A stretch of DNA of 38,689 nucleotides from Chloroflexota bacterium (lineage in GTDB: Bacteria; Chloroflexota; Anaerolineae; Anaerolineales; UBA4823), in assembly GCA_012516075.1 (NCBI GenBank), contig JAAYXE010000133.1, positions 1-38,689 of the forward strand. Reading direction: 5' to 3'. This document shows, in pieces, positions 32,087 through 38,689 of the stretch. Position 1 is the first letter of the stretch. The number at the start of each line of letters is the position of its first letter. Both the position numbers and the translations under genes were made by a program. The notes under the pieces are model-generated. The model did not search any database, was not told the origin of the DNA, and saw only the letters and a program-made list of their open reading frames with translations.

Positions 32087-33054
32087 CACATACACGTCAT
32101 TTTGTATCCCCCGAGGAGTTGAAGGCCGCTCTGGGGGAACAGCAGTATATCGCCAGTGATGAGATTGCGACGATCATGTTCCTGAGCCAGGAGCTGGGGA
32201 AACCACTCCTGACGGAAGGACCGGCCGGGGTCGGGAAGACGGAACTGGCCAAGGCGATTGCCTGCGCAACCGGTCGAGAACTAATTCGACTGCAGTGCTA
32301 TGAAGGGCTGGATGAGACCAAAGCTCTTTACGAGTGGGAGTACGCCAAACAGCTCCTCTACACCCAGCTTTTACGAGATAAGCTTCAGGATACGCTTTCA
32401 CAGGCTTCAAACCTCTCTGAGGCAGCCGACCGCCTGGCGGAGGAAGAAGATGTCTTCTTCTCCATGCGTTTTCTGCTCCAGCGTCCGCTGCTGAAAGCCA
32501 TTCTCAGCGAGTATCCGACGGTTCTGTTGATCGATGAGATCGACCGGGCGGATGCCGAATTCGAAGCCTTTTTACTGGAAGTCCTTTCTGATTTTCAGGT
32601 GAGCGTGCCAGAACTGGGAACACTCACCGCAGTACACCGCCCTCTGGTGGTGCTGACCAGCAATAACACCCGGGAGTTGAGTGAGGCTTTAAAACGGCGC
32701 TGCCTCTATCTGTTCATCGATTACCCGTCGATTGAGCAGGAGATGGCCGTCGTCCGTTTGAAAGTGCCCGAACTATCACCGAAGATGGCGCGCCAGGTGG
32801 TGGAGCTGGTCCACAGCCTGCGGGCCCTGGATCTGCGCAAATCACCCAGCATCAGCGAGACACTGGATTGGGCCAAAGCCCTGGTGACGTTGAATGCCCA
32901 CAATCTCGATCAGGCGACGTTGGAGACCACTTTAAGTGTGCTGCTGAAGCATGAGAGCGATCTTCAACGTGCCAAGCGCTGGCTGCAGCGCCCTTCAAGC
33001 GGCGGGCAGCGTGATGACAGTGAGGATCCCCGCTTCAGGCGCTGGCGGAATTAG
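32083..33054 (+). CDS. MoxR-family AAA ATPase
   Basis: 323 residues. Walker A GPAGVGKT (46-53), Walker B VLLIDE (147-152), sensor-like TSNNTRELSEALKRRC and the C-terminal lid. This is the AAA_5/MoxR (CoxD-like) group, which work as chaperones with VWA-domain proteins to insert metal cofactors or mature enzyme complexes. The insertion at about 85-135 (charged, helical) between Walker A and B is typical. The ATG at 32083 overlaps the preceding gene; the open frame upstream belongs to the zinc-ribbon gene region. The VWA partner gene follows after 50 bases. Confidence 0.93.
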   Translation: MTHTRHFVSPEELKAALGEQQYIASDEIATIMFLSQELGKPLLTEGPAGVGKTELAKAIACATGRELIRLQCYEGLDETKALYEWEYAKQLLYTQLLRDKLQDTLSQASNLSEAADRLAEEEDVFFSMRFLLQRPLLKAILSEYPTVLLIDEIDRADAEFEAFLLEVLSDFQVSVPELGTLTAVHRPLVVLTSNNTRELSEALKRRCLYLFIDYPSIEQEMAVVRLKVPELSPKMARQVVELVHSLRALDLRKSPSISETLDWAKALVTLNAHNLDQATLETTLSVLLKHESDLQRAKRWLQRPSSGGQRDDSEDPRFRRWRN

Positions 33055-33106
33055 CGGCAGGCCGCAGTGATTTGCTTTTTACCTTCCGGAAGACGCAGGA
33101 GGGATG

Positions 33107-34483
33107 ATGGAAGAACGAATCGTACGCTTTATTATGGCACTGCGCTCTTCGGGGGTGCGCATCAGTCTGGCAGAAAGCGCTGATGCCTTTAAGGCCATTG
33201 AGCACCTGGGCATCAAGAATCGCGATATCTTCCGCCTGAGTTTACGCACCACGCTGGTGAAGGACGCGGATCATATCCCGATCTTTGAGGAACTGTTCCC
33301 TCTCTTCTTCGGTGATGGAAACGCACCTCCATTGATGAACCTTTCGGAGGATCTGACACCCGAAGAAGCGGACATGCTTGCCGAGGCCCTGCGTCAGTTC
33401 AACGAGCAGCTCCGCCGCATGCTGGAGAAGCTGCTCAACGGCGAGCAGCTGTCCCAGCAGGAGCTCGACCACCTGGCGAAGATGGTGGGCCTGGACCAGG
33501 CCGATGACCTGCGCTATCGTGACTGGATGGTACAGCGCATGCAGAAGGCCCTGCAGTTCAAACAGGTGCAGGAGGCGCTCAAAGAACTGGCTGAGCTGCT
33601 GGCGCAGATGGGAATGGACAAACAGCGCGTTGAACAGATGCGCCAGCTTCTCATGGCGAACCAGCAGGCCCTCGAGGATCAACTGCGCCAGTACGCCGGG
33701 CAGCGCATCGCCGAGAACATGAGCGAACGCCCGCCGGATGATGGCCTGGACAACCTGCTCGACCGGCCGTTCAATTCGCTCTCTGACAGCGATATGGATC
33801 GCCTGCGCAAAGAGGTCCAGCGTCTCGCGGCTGCGCTGCGCACCCGGGTGGCCCTCCGGCAGAAGCGGGCCAAATCAGGTCAGCTCGACGCAAAGGCCAC
33901 CATACGCGCCAACCTGAAGCACGGCAGTGTCCCGATCGACATTAAGCACCGGGAGCACAACCTGAAGCCCAAGCTTGTGGTGATCTGCGATATCAGCACT
34001 TCGATGCGCTCCTGCTCTGAGCTGATGCTGACCCTGCTGTATGAGATGCAGGACCAGATCTCGAAGACGCATGCGTTTGCTTTCATCGATCACCTGGAAT
34101 TCATCTCTCCAGACTTCGAAAAGCTTGATGCTCGCGATGCGGTGCAGCAGGTTCTGGAGCGCATGCCCTCCGGTTATTACAATACCGACCTGGGGCGCAG
34201 CCTGGAGCAGTTCAGCCGGGATTATATGGACACGGTCGACAGCCGCACCACGTTCATCATCGTGGGGGATGGCCGCAACAACTATAACGACCCCCATCTG
34301 CAGATCTTCAACACCATCGCTCGCCGCTGCCGGCGCACCATCTGGCTCACACCGGAATCGCCGGCATTGTGGGGCACCGGCGACAGCGATATGCTGAAAT
34401 ACGCTCCGAACTGCGATGTGATCCTGCAGGCCAACACGCTTTCGCAGTTGAGCGCTGCAGTGGATAAGCTGCTGCAGGCCTGA
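33107..34483 (+). CDS. VWA-domain protein, CoxE-like
   Basis: 458 residues. Two ATGs stand in tandem; the second (33107) is 4 bases from GGAGG, the first (33104) only 1 base. The long N-terminal part is helical and rich in Gln, Leu and Glu (about 85-260). A C-terminal von Willebrand A domain (about 288-458) has the MIDAS motif D295-I-S297-T-S299 and later GDGRNNYNDP, so it should bind a divalent metal. The VWA_CoxE type paired with a MoxR ATPase is a known combination for maturation of metalloenzymes such as CO dehydrogenase. No such client gene lies in the window. Confidence 0.92.
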   Translation: MEERIVRFIMALRSSGVRISLAESADAFKAIEHLGIKNRDIFRLSLRTTLVKDADHIPIFEELFPLFFGDGNAPPLMNLSEDLTPEEADMLAEALRQFNEQLRRMLEKLLNGEQLSQQELDHLAKMVGLDQADDLRYRDWMVQRMQKALQFKQVQEALKELAELLAQMGMDKQRVEQMRQLLMANQQALEDQLRQYAGQRIAENMSERPPDDGLDNLLDRPFNSLSDSDMDRLRKEVQRLAAALRTRVALRQKRAKSGQLDAKATIRANLKHGSVPIDIKHREHNLKPKLVVICDISTSMRSCSELMLTLLYEMQDQISKTHAFAFIDHLEFISPDFEKLDARDAVQQVLERMPSGYYNTDLGRSLEQFSRDYMDTVDSRTTFIIVGDGRNNYNDPHLQIFNTIARRCRRTIWLTPESPALWGTGDSDMLKYAPNCDVILQANTLSQLSAAVDKLLQA

Positions 34484-34509
34484 TCTGCAGCATCCCTGAA
34501 CTCAGACGG

Positions 34510-34544
34510 GTAGAGGCACTTACACAGCGCCTCTACCTTTTTTT
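34510..34544 (+). terminator. Intrinsic terminator after the VWA gene
   Basis: GTAGAGGC (34510-34517) pairs with GCCTCTAC (34529-34536) across an 11-base loop, followed by a run of seven T. Confidence 0.9.
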
Positions 34545-34575
34545 ATCTCAAGAAGACCTGCGGCGGGTAAGCGCG

Positions 34576-34581
34576 TATAAT
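34576..34581 (+). promoter_or_regulatory. -10 box giving a leaderless mRNA for the tetraspan gene
   Basis: TATAAT ends seven bases before the ATG at 34589; the -35 at correct distance (AAGACC) is weak. No Shine-Dalgarno sequence is possible in the predicted transcript. Confidence 0.65.
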
Positions 34582-34588
34582 AAGGCCT

Positions 34589-35050
34589 ATGCAGGTGGAA
34601 CGCTTTGAAACCCAACCGGCGGCCGAGCCGGGTACTTATGAAAGACCGCGCAGCGTGACTGTGCTGGCCGGTCTGCATTTATTACAGAGCCTGGCACTAC
34701 TGGTATTTGGACTGTTCTGGATGAACGATAACGGCTCCTGGTCTGAGGGCCTTAAGACCGCAGAGCATATGCTGCCCCTGGTTCTGTTCGACAACCTGAT
34801 CTCCAGAGATCTTATTCTGCTGCTGGCCGGGCTGGGTGTGCTCATTGCCGTAGCTCTGATAGGGCTGCATCCCTGGGCCTGGCGAGCAGCGATCACCCTG
34901 CAGGGGCTGGGGCTGCTGGCCGGAATCCTGGCCTACGTGCAGGATGAGCCCAATTACCTGGGGATGTTGATGGGTGTTCTACTGGTTCTGTACCTGAACC
35001 GCCGGGATGTTCAGGAAGCGTTTCGCGTGCGGAAAGCGGCAGAACGATGA
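34589..35050 (+). CDS. Small four-helix membrane protein, unknown function
   Basis: 153 residues with a short polar N-terminus and four likely membrane segments (about 24-44, 71-92, 97-117 and 122-136), ending in a basic cytoplasmic tail (NRRDVQEAFRVRKAAER). No motif points to a family. It shares ATGA with the start of the Vps62-like gene, so the two products are probably made together and may interact in the membrane. Confidence 0.8.
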   Translation: MQVERFETQPAAEPGTYERPRSVTVLAGLHLLQSLALLVFGLFWMNDNGSWSEGLKTAEHMLPLVLFDNLISRDLILLLAGLGVLIAVALIGLHPWAWRAAITLQGLGLLAGILAYVQDEPNYLGMLMGVLLVLYLNRRDVQEAFRVRKAAER

Positions 35051-36903
35051 AAGAGCTGCAGTCACCTAACGCCATTTTGCGCCGCTTTGAGCCGGTCATC
35101 CGCTACACGCGCGGCGAGCGCTTCTTTCCCGTCGCCGTAGAGACCTACATTAAACACTGCAGCCTGTGGGTGCAGCGACCCGATGAACCTGCTGAACTGC
35201 TGGTTCCGCAGGGTGAACTGACCCTGGAAGAGCTCACCCGGCCCCGCAACCACGGGTTTGGAGCTGTCTATTTCCTTAAACTCATCGAGCCCCCGGACCT
35301 GATTGAACTGGCGAAGTACTCATTGAACAAGGCGGTCAAAACGCTGAGCAACCAGGATGGCGATGACGAAGATGTCTTTCGCCCGGGACGGGGGCGCCTG
35401 GCGCGAGTGGGGTATATGTCGCGCCTGATCGATGCTCTGTTTTCCTTCTCTCTGCTGCTGCGCGGGCGGGTGCCCGGCGACACGGCTGCCGCCGCGGCAG
35501 TCGAATACCAGCGGATGCGTGAGGACGACGACCGCTTCTGCTATTACGGCCGGGTTGTGCGCGAAAACGGGTGGGTGGTTGTGCAGTACTGGTTTTTCTA
35601 CCCGTTCAACAACTGGCGCTCCGGCTTTTTCGGCGTCAATGACCACGAAGGCGACTGGGAGATGGTGACGGTCTACTGCTCGGAGCAGGAGGACGGCAGT
35701 CTGACCCCGGAATGGGTGGCCTATTCTTCTCATGAATATTCGGGGGACGACCTTCGCCGCCGCTGGGATGACCCCGAAGTCGAGAAGGTGGTCGATGAGC
35801 ACGGCTGTGAACATCCGGTGATCTACGCCGGCGCCGGCAGTCATGCCAGCTACTTCTCAGCGGGTGAATACCTGACGGAACTACAGCTCACCTTCCTTTC
35901 TCCCGTGACGCGCATCCTGGACGGCATTCGCAGTTTCTGGGTGAAGAAGCTGGGGTTTGCCGGACCGGAGGATGTTCGCAGCCATGTCTTCTGCGTGCCG
36001 TTTGTCGATTACGCACGCGGCGATGGGGTCAGCATCGGCCCGGGGCAAAGTCGGGAATGGACACCGCAGGTGGTGGACACGCAGACGGATTGGGCAGTCA
36101 ACTACCGGGGGTTGTGGGGGCTTTATGCACGCGACCCGGTTGCTGGTGAGAATGCGCCTGCGGGGCCGGTTTACCGGCGCGATGGCAGTGTGCGGCGCAG
36201 CTGGTATGATCCCCTCGGCTGGGCGGGCCTCGACAAGCTGCCCCCGTCCTGCGAGGTGCCCGATCTGGTTTCAGAGCGCATCTCACACATGCGGACTGAG
36301 CTGTCCAGCCTGGAAGCAGAGATCAGAGAGAAAAGCGTGCAGCTGCAGCATCTGGGGCTGGAGACCGCTGCCCTGCAGGGTGAATTTCACCTGGAGAGCG
36401 CTTACTACGCCGCGGTGGCGGAGATCAATGCCCTGTCATCCGACCTGGGCGAACTGCGCCGCCGGCACAGCGAGACCACAGCGAAGCTGCAGACACTGGA
36501 ACGGTATCGCGAAAATTACCACCCCTGGGACAGCGCATTCATGCGGTCCCATATCCGTCACCCGCACCAGCCGTCTTCGGATGTCGACCTGCGCCTGGCC
36601 TGGCTGGCCGAAATTTTTGCGGCCGTGAACGTGGGCCTGATGATGATCGCAGTGGTGCTGCTGGCGGTGTTTGCGCGCCAGTATCTGGTGGTTGGCCTGG
36701 CGGCCATGGTCGGTCTGATCCTGCTGGTAGAAGCCAGTTTCCGGCGGCAGTTATTCCGGTTGATCAACAGTTTCGCCACCGGCCTGGCCGTGGTATCGGC
36801 GCTGATCTTAATTTTCGAGTTTTTCTGGGAGATCGTGGTCGCTCTTGTCTTCGCAGCCGCACTGTATATCACCTGGGAGAATATCCGTGAGATCCGCAGC
36901 TGA
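35047..36903 (+). CDS. Vps62-like protein with coiled coil and C-terminal membrane segments
   Basis: 618 residues. The N-terminal 400 residues resemble Vps62/DUF946 and, more remotely, NPP1-like proteins: WFFYPFNNW, HEGDWE (200-205), then GAGSHASYF (262-270). These blocks are the family hallmarks, and the acidic/His residues may bind a metal. A coiled coil (about 415-495) leads to a C-terminal part with four membrane segments (about 515-610). There is no signal peptide, so the Vps62-like part should face the cytoplasm unless topology is unusual. The biochemical role of the family is not established. Translationally coupled to the tetraspan gene. Confidence 0.82.
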   Translation: MKELQSPNAILRRFEPVIRYTRGERFFPVAVETYIKHCSLWVQRPDEPAELLVPQGELTLEELTRPRNHGFGAVYFLKLIEPPDLIELAKYSLNKAVKTLSNQDGDDEDVFRPGRGRLARVGYMSRLIDALFSFSLLLRGRVPGDTAAAAAVEYQRMREDDDRFCYYGRVVRENGWVVVQYWFFYPFNNWRSGFFGVNDHEGDWEMVTVYCSEQEDGSLTPEWVAYSSHEYSGDDLRRRWDDPEVEKVVDEHGCEHPVIYAGAGSHASYFSAGEYLTELQLTFLSPVTRILDGIRSFWVKKLGFAGPEDVRSHVFCVPFVDYARGDGVSIGPGQSREWTPQVVDTQTDWAVNYRGLWGLYARDPVAGENAPAGPVYRRDGSVRRSWYDPLGWAGLDKLPPSCEVPDLVSERISHMRTELSSLEAEIREKSVQLQHLGLETAALQGEFHLESAYYAAVAEINALSSDLGELRRRHSETTAKLQTLERYRENYHPWDSAFMRSHIRHPHQPSSDVDLRLAWLAEIFAAVNVGLMMIAVVLLAVFARQYLVVGLAAMVGLILLVEASFRRQLFRLINSFATGLAVVSALILIFEFFWEIVVALVFAAALYITWENIREIRS

Positions 36904-36931
36904 CACGCGGAGCGGAAGGAGAGCTGCTGCT

Positions 36932-37483
36932 TTGAAAAAAACGCATCATTTCTGGCTGTGCTGGCTGGTGCTGATCGTGACAGCCCTGGCCTGCAATTAC
37001 CCGGGATTTGCTTCCCAACCCACTCTGGAGACCCCGGTAGAGGTGCCTTCGGGTCAGCCGGGCGAGCAGCCTGAAGGCCCGCAGAGTCCGGCGACCCTGA
37101 TGCCCGTGGATCCCCATGTCGAGCTGCGGGCCAGCGCCGAGACACTGCGTGTAGGTGAAACCATCACCATTACCGCCACACCGGTCGCCATTGGTCTGCC
37201 CGTCTATGAACTGATCATTCGTGATGAGGGCATTCAGGATGCCGCGCCGGTGGTCAGTGTGACGTATGACGGATTGGTCACCCCGCTGGAAGGCAGCAGC
37301 AGCGTGCTGGAGTTTGTTTCCGCAGCGAACCAGATGGAGGAAGTGACCTTTACACTGCGCGGCATCCGCCCCGGAATCACGACAGTGGGGGTGGTGGCTA
37401 CGGGCGAAATCCAGACCGGCCTCCCCGGTACCGAAATTTTCGGCGGCGGCTCCGGGGTGATTCAGATCCAGGTGGTTGAATAG
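36932..37483 (+). CDS. Putative lipoprotein or exported protein
   Basis: A TTG at 36932 is chosen since AAGGAG precedes it by 10 bases; the product (183 residues) then starts with KK, a hydrophobic core and TALAC at 17-21, a fair lipobox. A GTG at 36887 would add a basic extension. After the Cys comes a Pro/Glu-rich linker (to about 60) and one beta-sandwich-like domain (about 70-183) with VTYDGLVTPLEG and FTLRGIRPGITTVGVVATGE, reminiscent of bacterial Ig-like folds. No family assigned. It lies 28 bases after the Vps62-like gene and is likely part of the same operon. Confidence 0.72.
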   Translation: MKKTHHFWLCWLVLIVTALACNYPGFASQPTLETPVEVPSGQPGEQPEGPQSPATLMPVDPHVELRASAETLRVGETITITATPVAIGLPVYELIIRDEGIQDAAPVVSVTYDGLVTPLEGSSSVLEFVSAANQMEEVTFTLRGIRPGITTVGVVATGEIQTGLPGTEIFGGGSGVIQIQVVE

Positions 37484-37484
37484 A

Positions 37485-38689
37485 TTAAATCCCGGTCTGG
37501 CTGAGCTCGCGTATCAGCCCGACGACAGCCATCACCAGGCGAGCTTCGCTGTTAAAGGCGAATGGCGCCGGGTAACCGTAGAAGCGCCAGGCATCATCCA
37601 CCTCGTAACCGCCCTGAAACACGGCCTCCTGGTCGGGCAGGTAGCCCACCAGTGGTGATGCACAGGAGACGGGCAGGACCGTCAGCCGCTCGCTTAACCC
37701 CCTGATTTTCAACCCCGTTGAAGTAAATACCTCTCCGGCAATGAAAACCAGCGCAAGGCGCCCGATGCGCCAGGCGCACAGCCGCAGGGGAAGGCCGGGA
37801 GGCGTGGCACCTTTACGGGCAGCCTCCACCACCCGGCTGGCATGACCGGCCAGTGCCTGAGCCACGTGGCGCGATTTGGCTGCGTCGAGCGGCGCGTCCT
37901 GCGGTATGTTCATCGTGTTCTTGAATGCCCGCAGGGTCTCCTGAAGGTCCGCAGACTGCGTATCACCCCCGGCAATACGCTTCAGGTGATCAACCTGTCG
38001 CTGAGCGACCTTCACCGGTGGGAGGGGGGCAAATTCCAGCGTGAAGGGATGCTCAATCGCCATCAGCGGGAGGGTGGGCGCAGGCTTCAGATCTTCCTCC
38101 AGGTTGTCCAGGTGCGTGCATGCTTTCCGGATCCAGTCACGCAGCTCCGTGAAGCCGGCGGTCACGGTTGTGGGATTGACGTCTCCGGCCGCGCTCTGCA
38201 GGAACAGGCAGGGCGCTTGAAGGCGGGCGCCAATTTCCCCAGCCAGCAGGCCCGGGATATCCGCGCCGATATGCTGGGATGCCACAGCAACCCCATGGCA
38301 GGCAAAATGGGCTACAGCCGCCAGTGGTTTACCCGCCAGGTCACGAAAGAGCAGGATCGTCAGGCTGTCGTCCAGCGGACCGCGGCGAACCACAGGCCGG
38401 TCTGGTACGGGCGAAATGGAAACCCTCCCGTCGTCGAGCAGCGCCCGGCGGTTGTACGTCAGCCCCGGCAGATGGCGGACGGTGGTGTACAAACGAGCCG
38501 GCTGCAGGGCGTCGAGTGCCTGGTGAACTGCGGCAGTGGACTGCGTCTTTAGCAGATCCACGTACGCCGGGTCCGGCCCGGATTCCCCGATCAGCAGCCC
38601 CGTGGGAGGTCCGCTGTGCGTGTGGACGGCGGTCAGCAGGCAGCGTTCAGGCGCGTACAGGGGACCCAGATCGGCGGCCAGAGCCGCTG
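37485..38689 (-). CDS. Neutral/alkaline ceramidase-like hydrolase, 5' part beyond window
   Basis: The frame stays open to the right edge (400 residues in the window); a GTG at 38561 is internal, because the sequence upstream of it contains the family motif TAVHTHSGP, part of the zinc and substrate site of neutral ceramidases. Further blocks: HFACHGVAVASQHIGADIPG, AAGDVNP, IAGEVFTSTGLKIR and VGYLPDQEAVFQGGYEVDDAWRFYG in part, all matching the N-terminal catalytic domain of that family. It ends without the C-terminal Ig-like domain of the classical enzyme. Amide hydrolysis of a ceramide-like lipid is possible, but bacterial short forms are mostly uncharacterised. Converges with the lipoprotein gene, 1 base apart, without a terminator between. 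Confidence 0.87.
   Translation of the reverse strand, partial: AALAADLGPLYAPERCLLTAVHTHSGPPTGLLIGESGPDPAYVDLLKTQSTAAVHQALDALQPARLYTTVRHLPGLTYNRRALLDDGRVSISPVPDRPVVRRGPLDDSLTILLFRDLAGKPLAAVAHFACHGVAVASQHIGADIPGLLAGEIGARLQAPCLFLQSAAGDVNPTTVTAGFTELRDWIRKACTHLDNLEEDLKPAPTLPLMAIEHPFTLEFAPLPPVKVAQRQVDHLKRIAGGDTQSADLQETLRAFKNTMNIPQDAPLDAAKSRHVAQALAGHASRVVEAARKGATPPGLPLRLCAWRIGRLALVFIAGEVFTSTGLKIRGLSERLTVLPVSCASPLVGYLPDQEAVFQGGYEVDDAWRFYGYPAPFAFNSEARLVMAVVGLIRELSQTGI

Overview
The window reads as ordinary chromosome from a GC-rich bacterium, most likely a member of the Chloroflexota (class Anaerolineae). This is inferred from gene content and protein style: subtilases with FWxDS repeats, many small zinc-ribbon proteins, sAC-like cyclase/ATPase/TPR proteins, ceramidase-like hydrolases and a DUF554 protein. 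There is no 16S rRNA or other decisive marker. I saw no tRNA or rRNA gene, CRISPR array, transposase, integrase or phage gene.

Layout. (1) 1-4.0 kb: the start of a Tat-exported L,D-transpeptidase (runs off the left edge), a two-gene ABC exporter and a small zinc-binding protein. (2) 4.1-13.7 kb: pyruvate phosphate dikinase, then two cyclase-homology proteins that flank a secreted subtilase. The subtilase sits behind a sigma-70-type promoter, a class I cyclic-di-GMP riboswitch and an intrinsic terminator. (3) 13.8-18.1 kb: a housekeeping run of rplU, rpmA, an L31 protein fused to an RNA-polymerase alpha-CTD-like domain, thymidine kinase, hypoxanthine phosphoribosyltransferase and a CCA-adding-type nucleotidyltransferase, headed by a consensus TTGACA-17-TATAAT promoter. 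(4) 18.2-25.9 kb: a signalling island with a zinc-ribbon protein, a receiver lacking its phospho-acceptor Asp, a histidine kinase with zinc-ribbon and MshEN-like modules, a GAF histidine kinase with an OmpR-type regulator, a tandem-HTH regulator, a TPR protein and a PAS-GAF-HD-GYP c-di-GMP phosphodiesterase. (5) 25.9-31.7 kb: GNAT acetyltransferase, monoacylglycerol-lipase-like hydrolase, DsbA-like thioredoxin, SDR oxidoreductase, DUF554 membrane protein and PduO-type cobalamin adenosyltransferase. (6) 31.8-38.7 kb: a zinc-ribbon/MoxR/VWA operon, an envelope cluster (tetraspan protein, Vps62-like protein, lipoprotein), and a ceramidase-like hydrolase that runs off the right edge.

How it fits together. 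Two second-messenger themes recur. Cyclic di-GMP appears as a sensor RNA (riboswitch), a breakdown enzyme (HD-GYP) and a possible protein receptor (MshEN-like motifs in the kinase). Class III nucleotide cyclases appear as two zinc-ribbon paralogues whose active-site losses are complementary. The small one keeps the two metal-binding aspartates; the large one keeps the substrate lysine and the transition-state Asn and Arg. This resembles the C1/C2 division of labour in mammalian adenylyl cyclase, so the pair could be a split, soluble-adenylyl-cyclase-like heterodimer. That hypothesis and the riboswitch-controlled FWxDSx-repeat subtilase are the most interesting observations here. The L31-alphaCTD fusion comes next.
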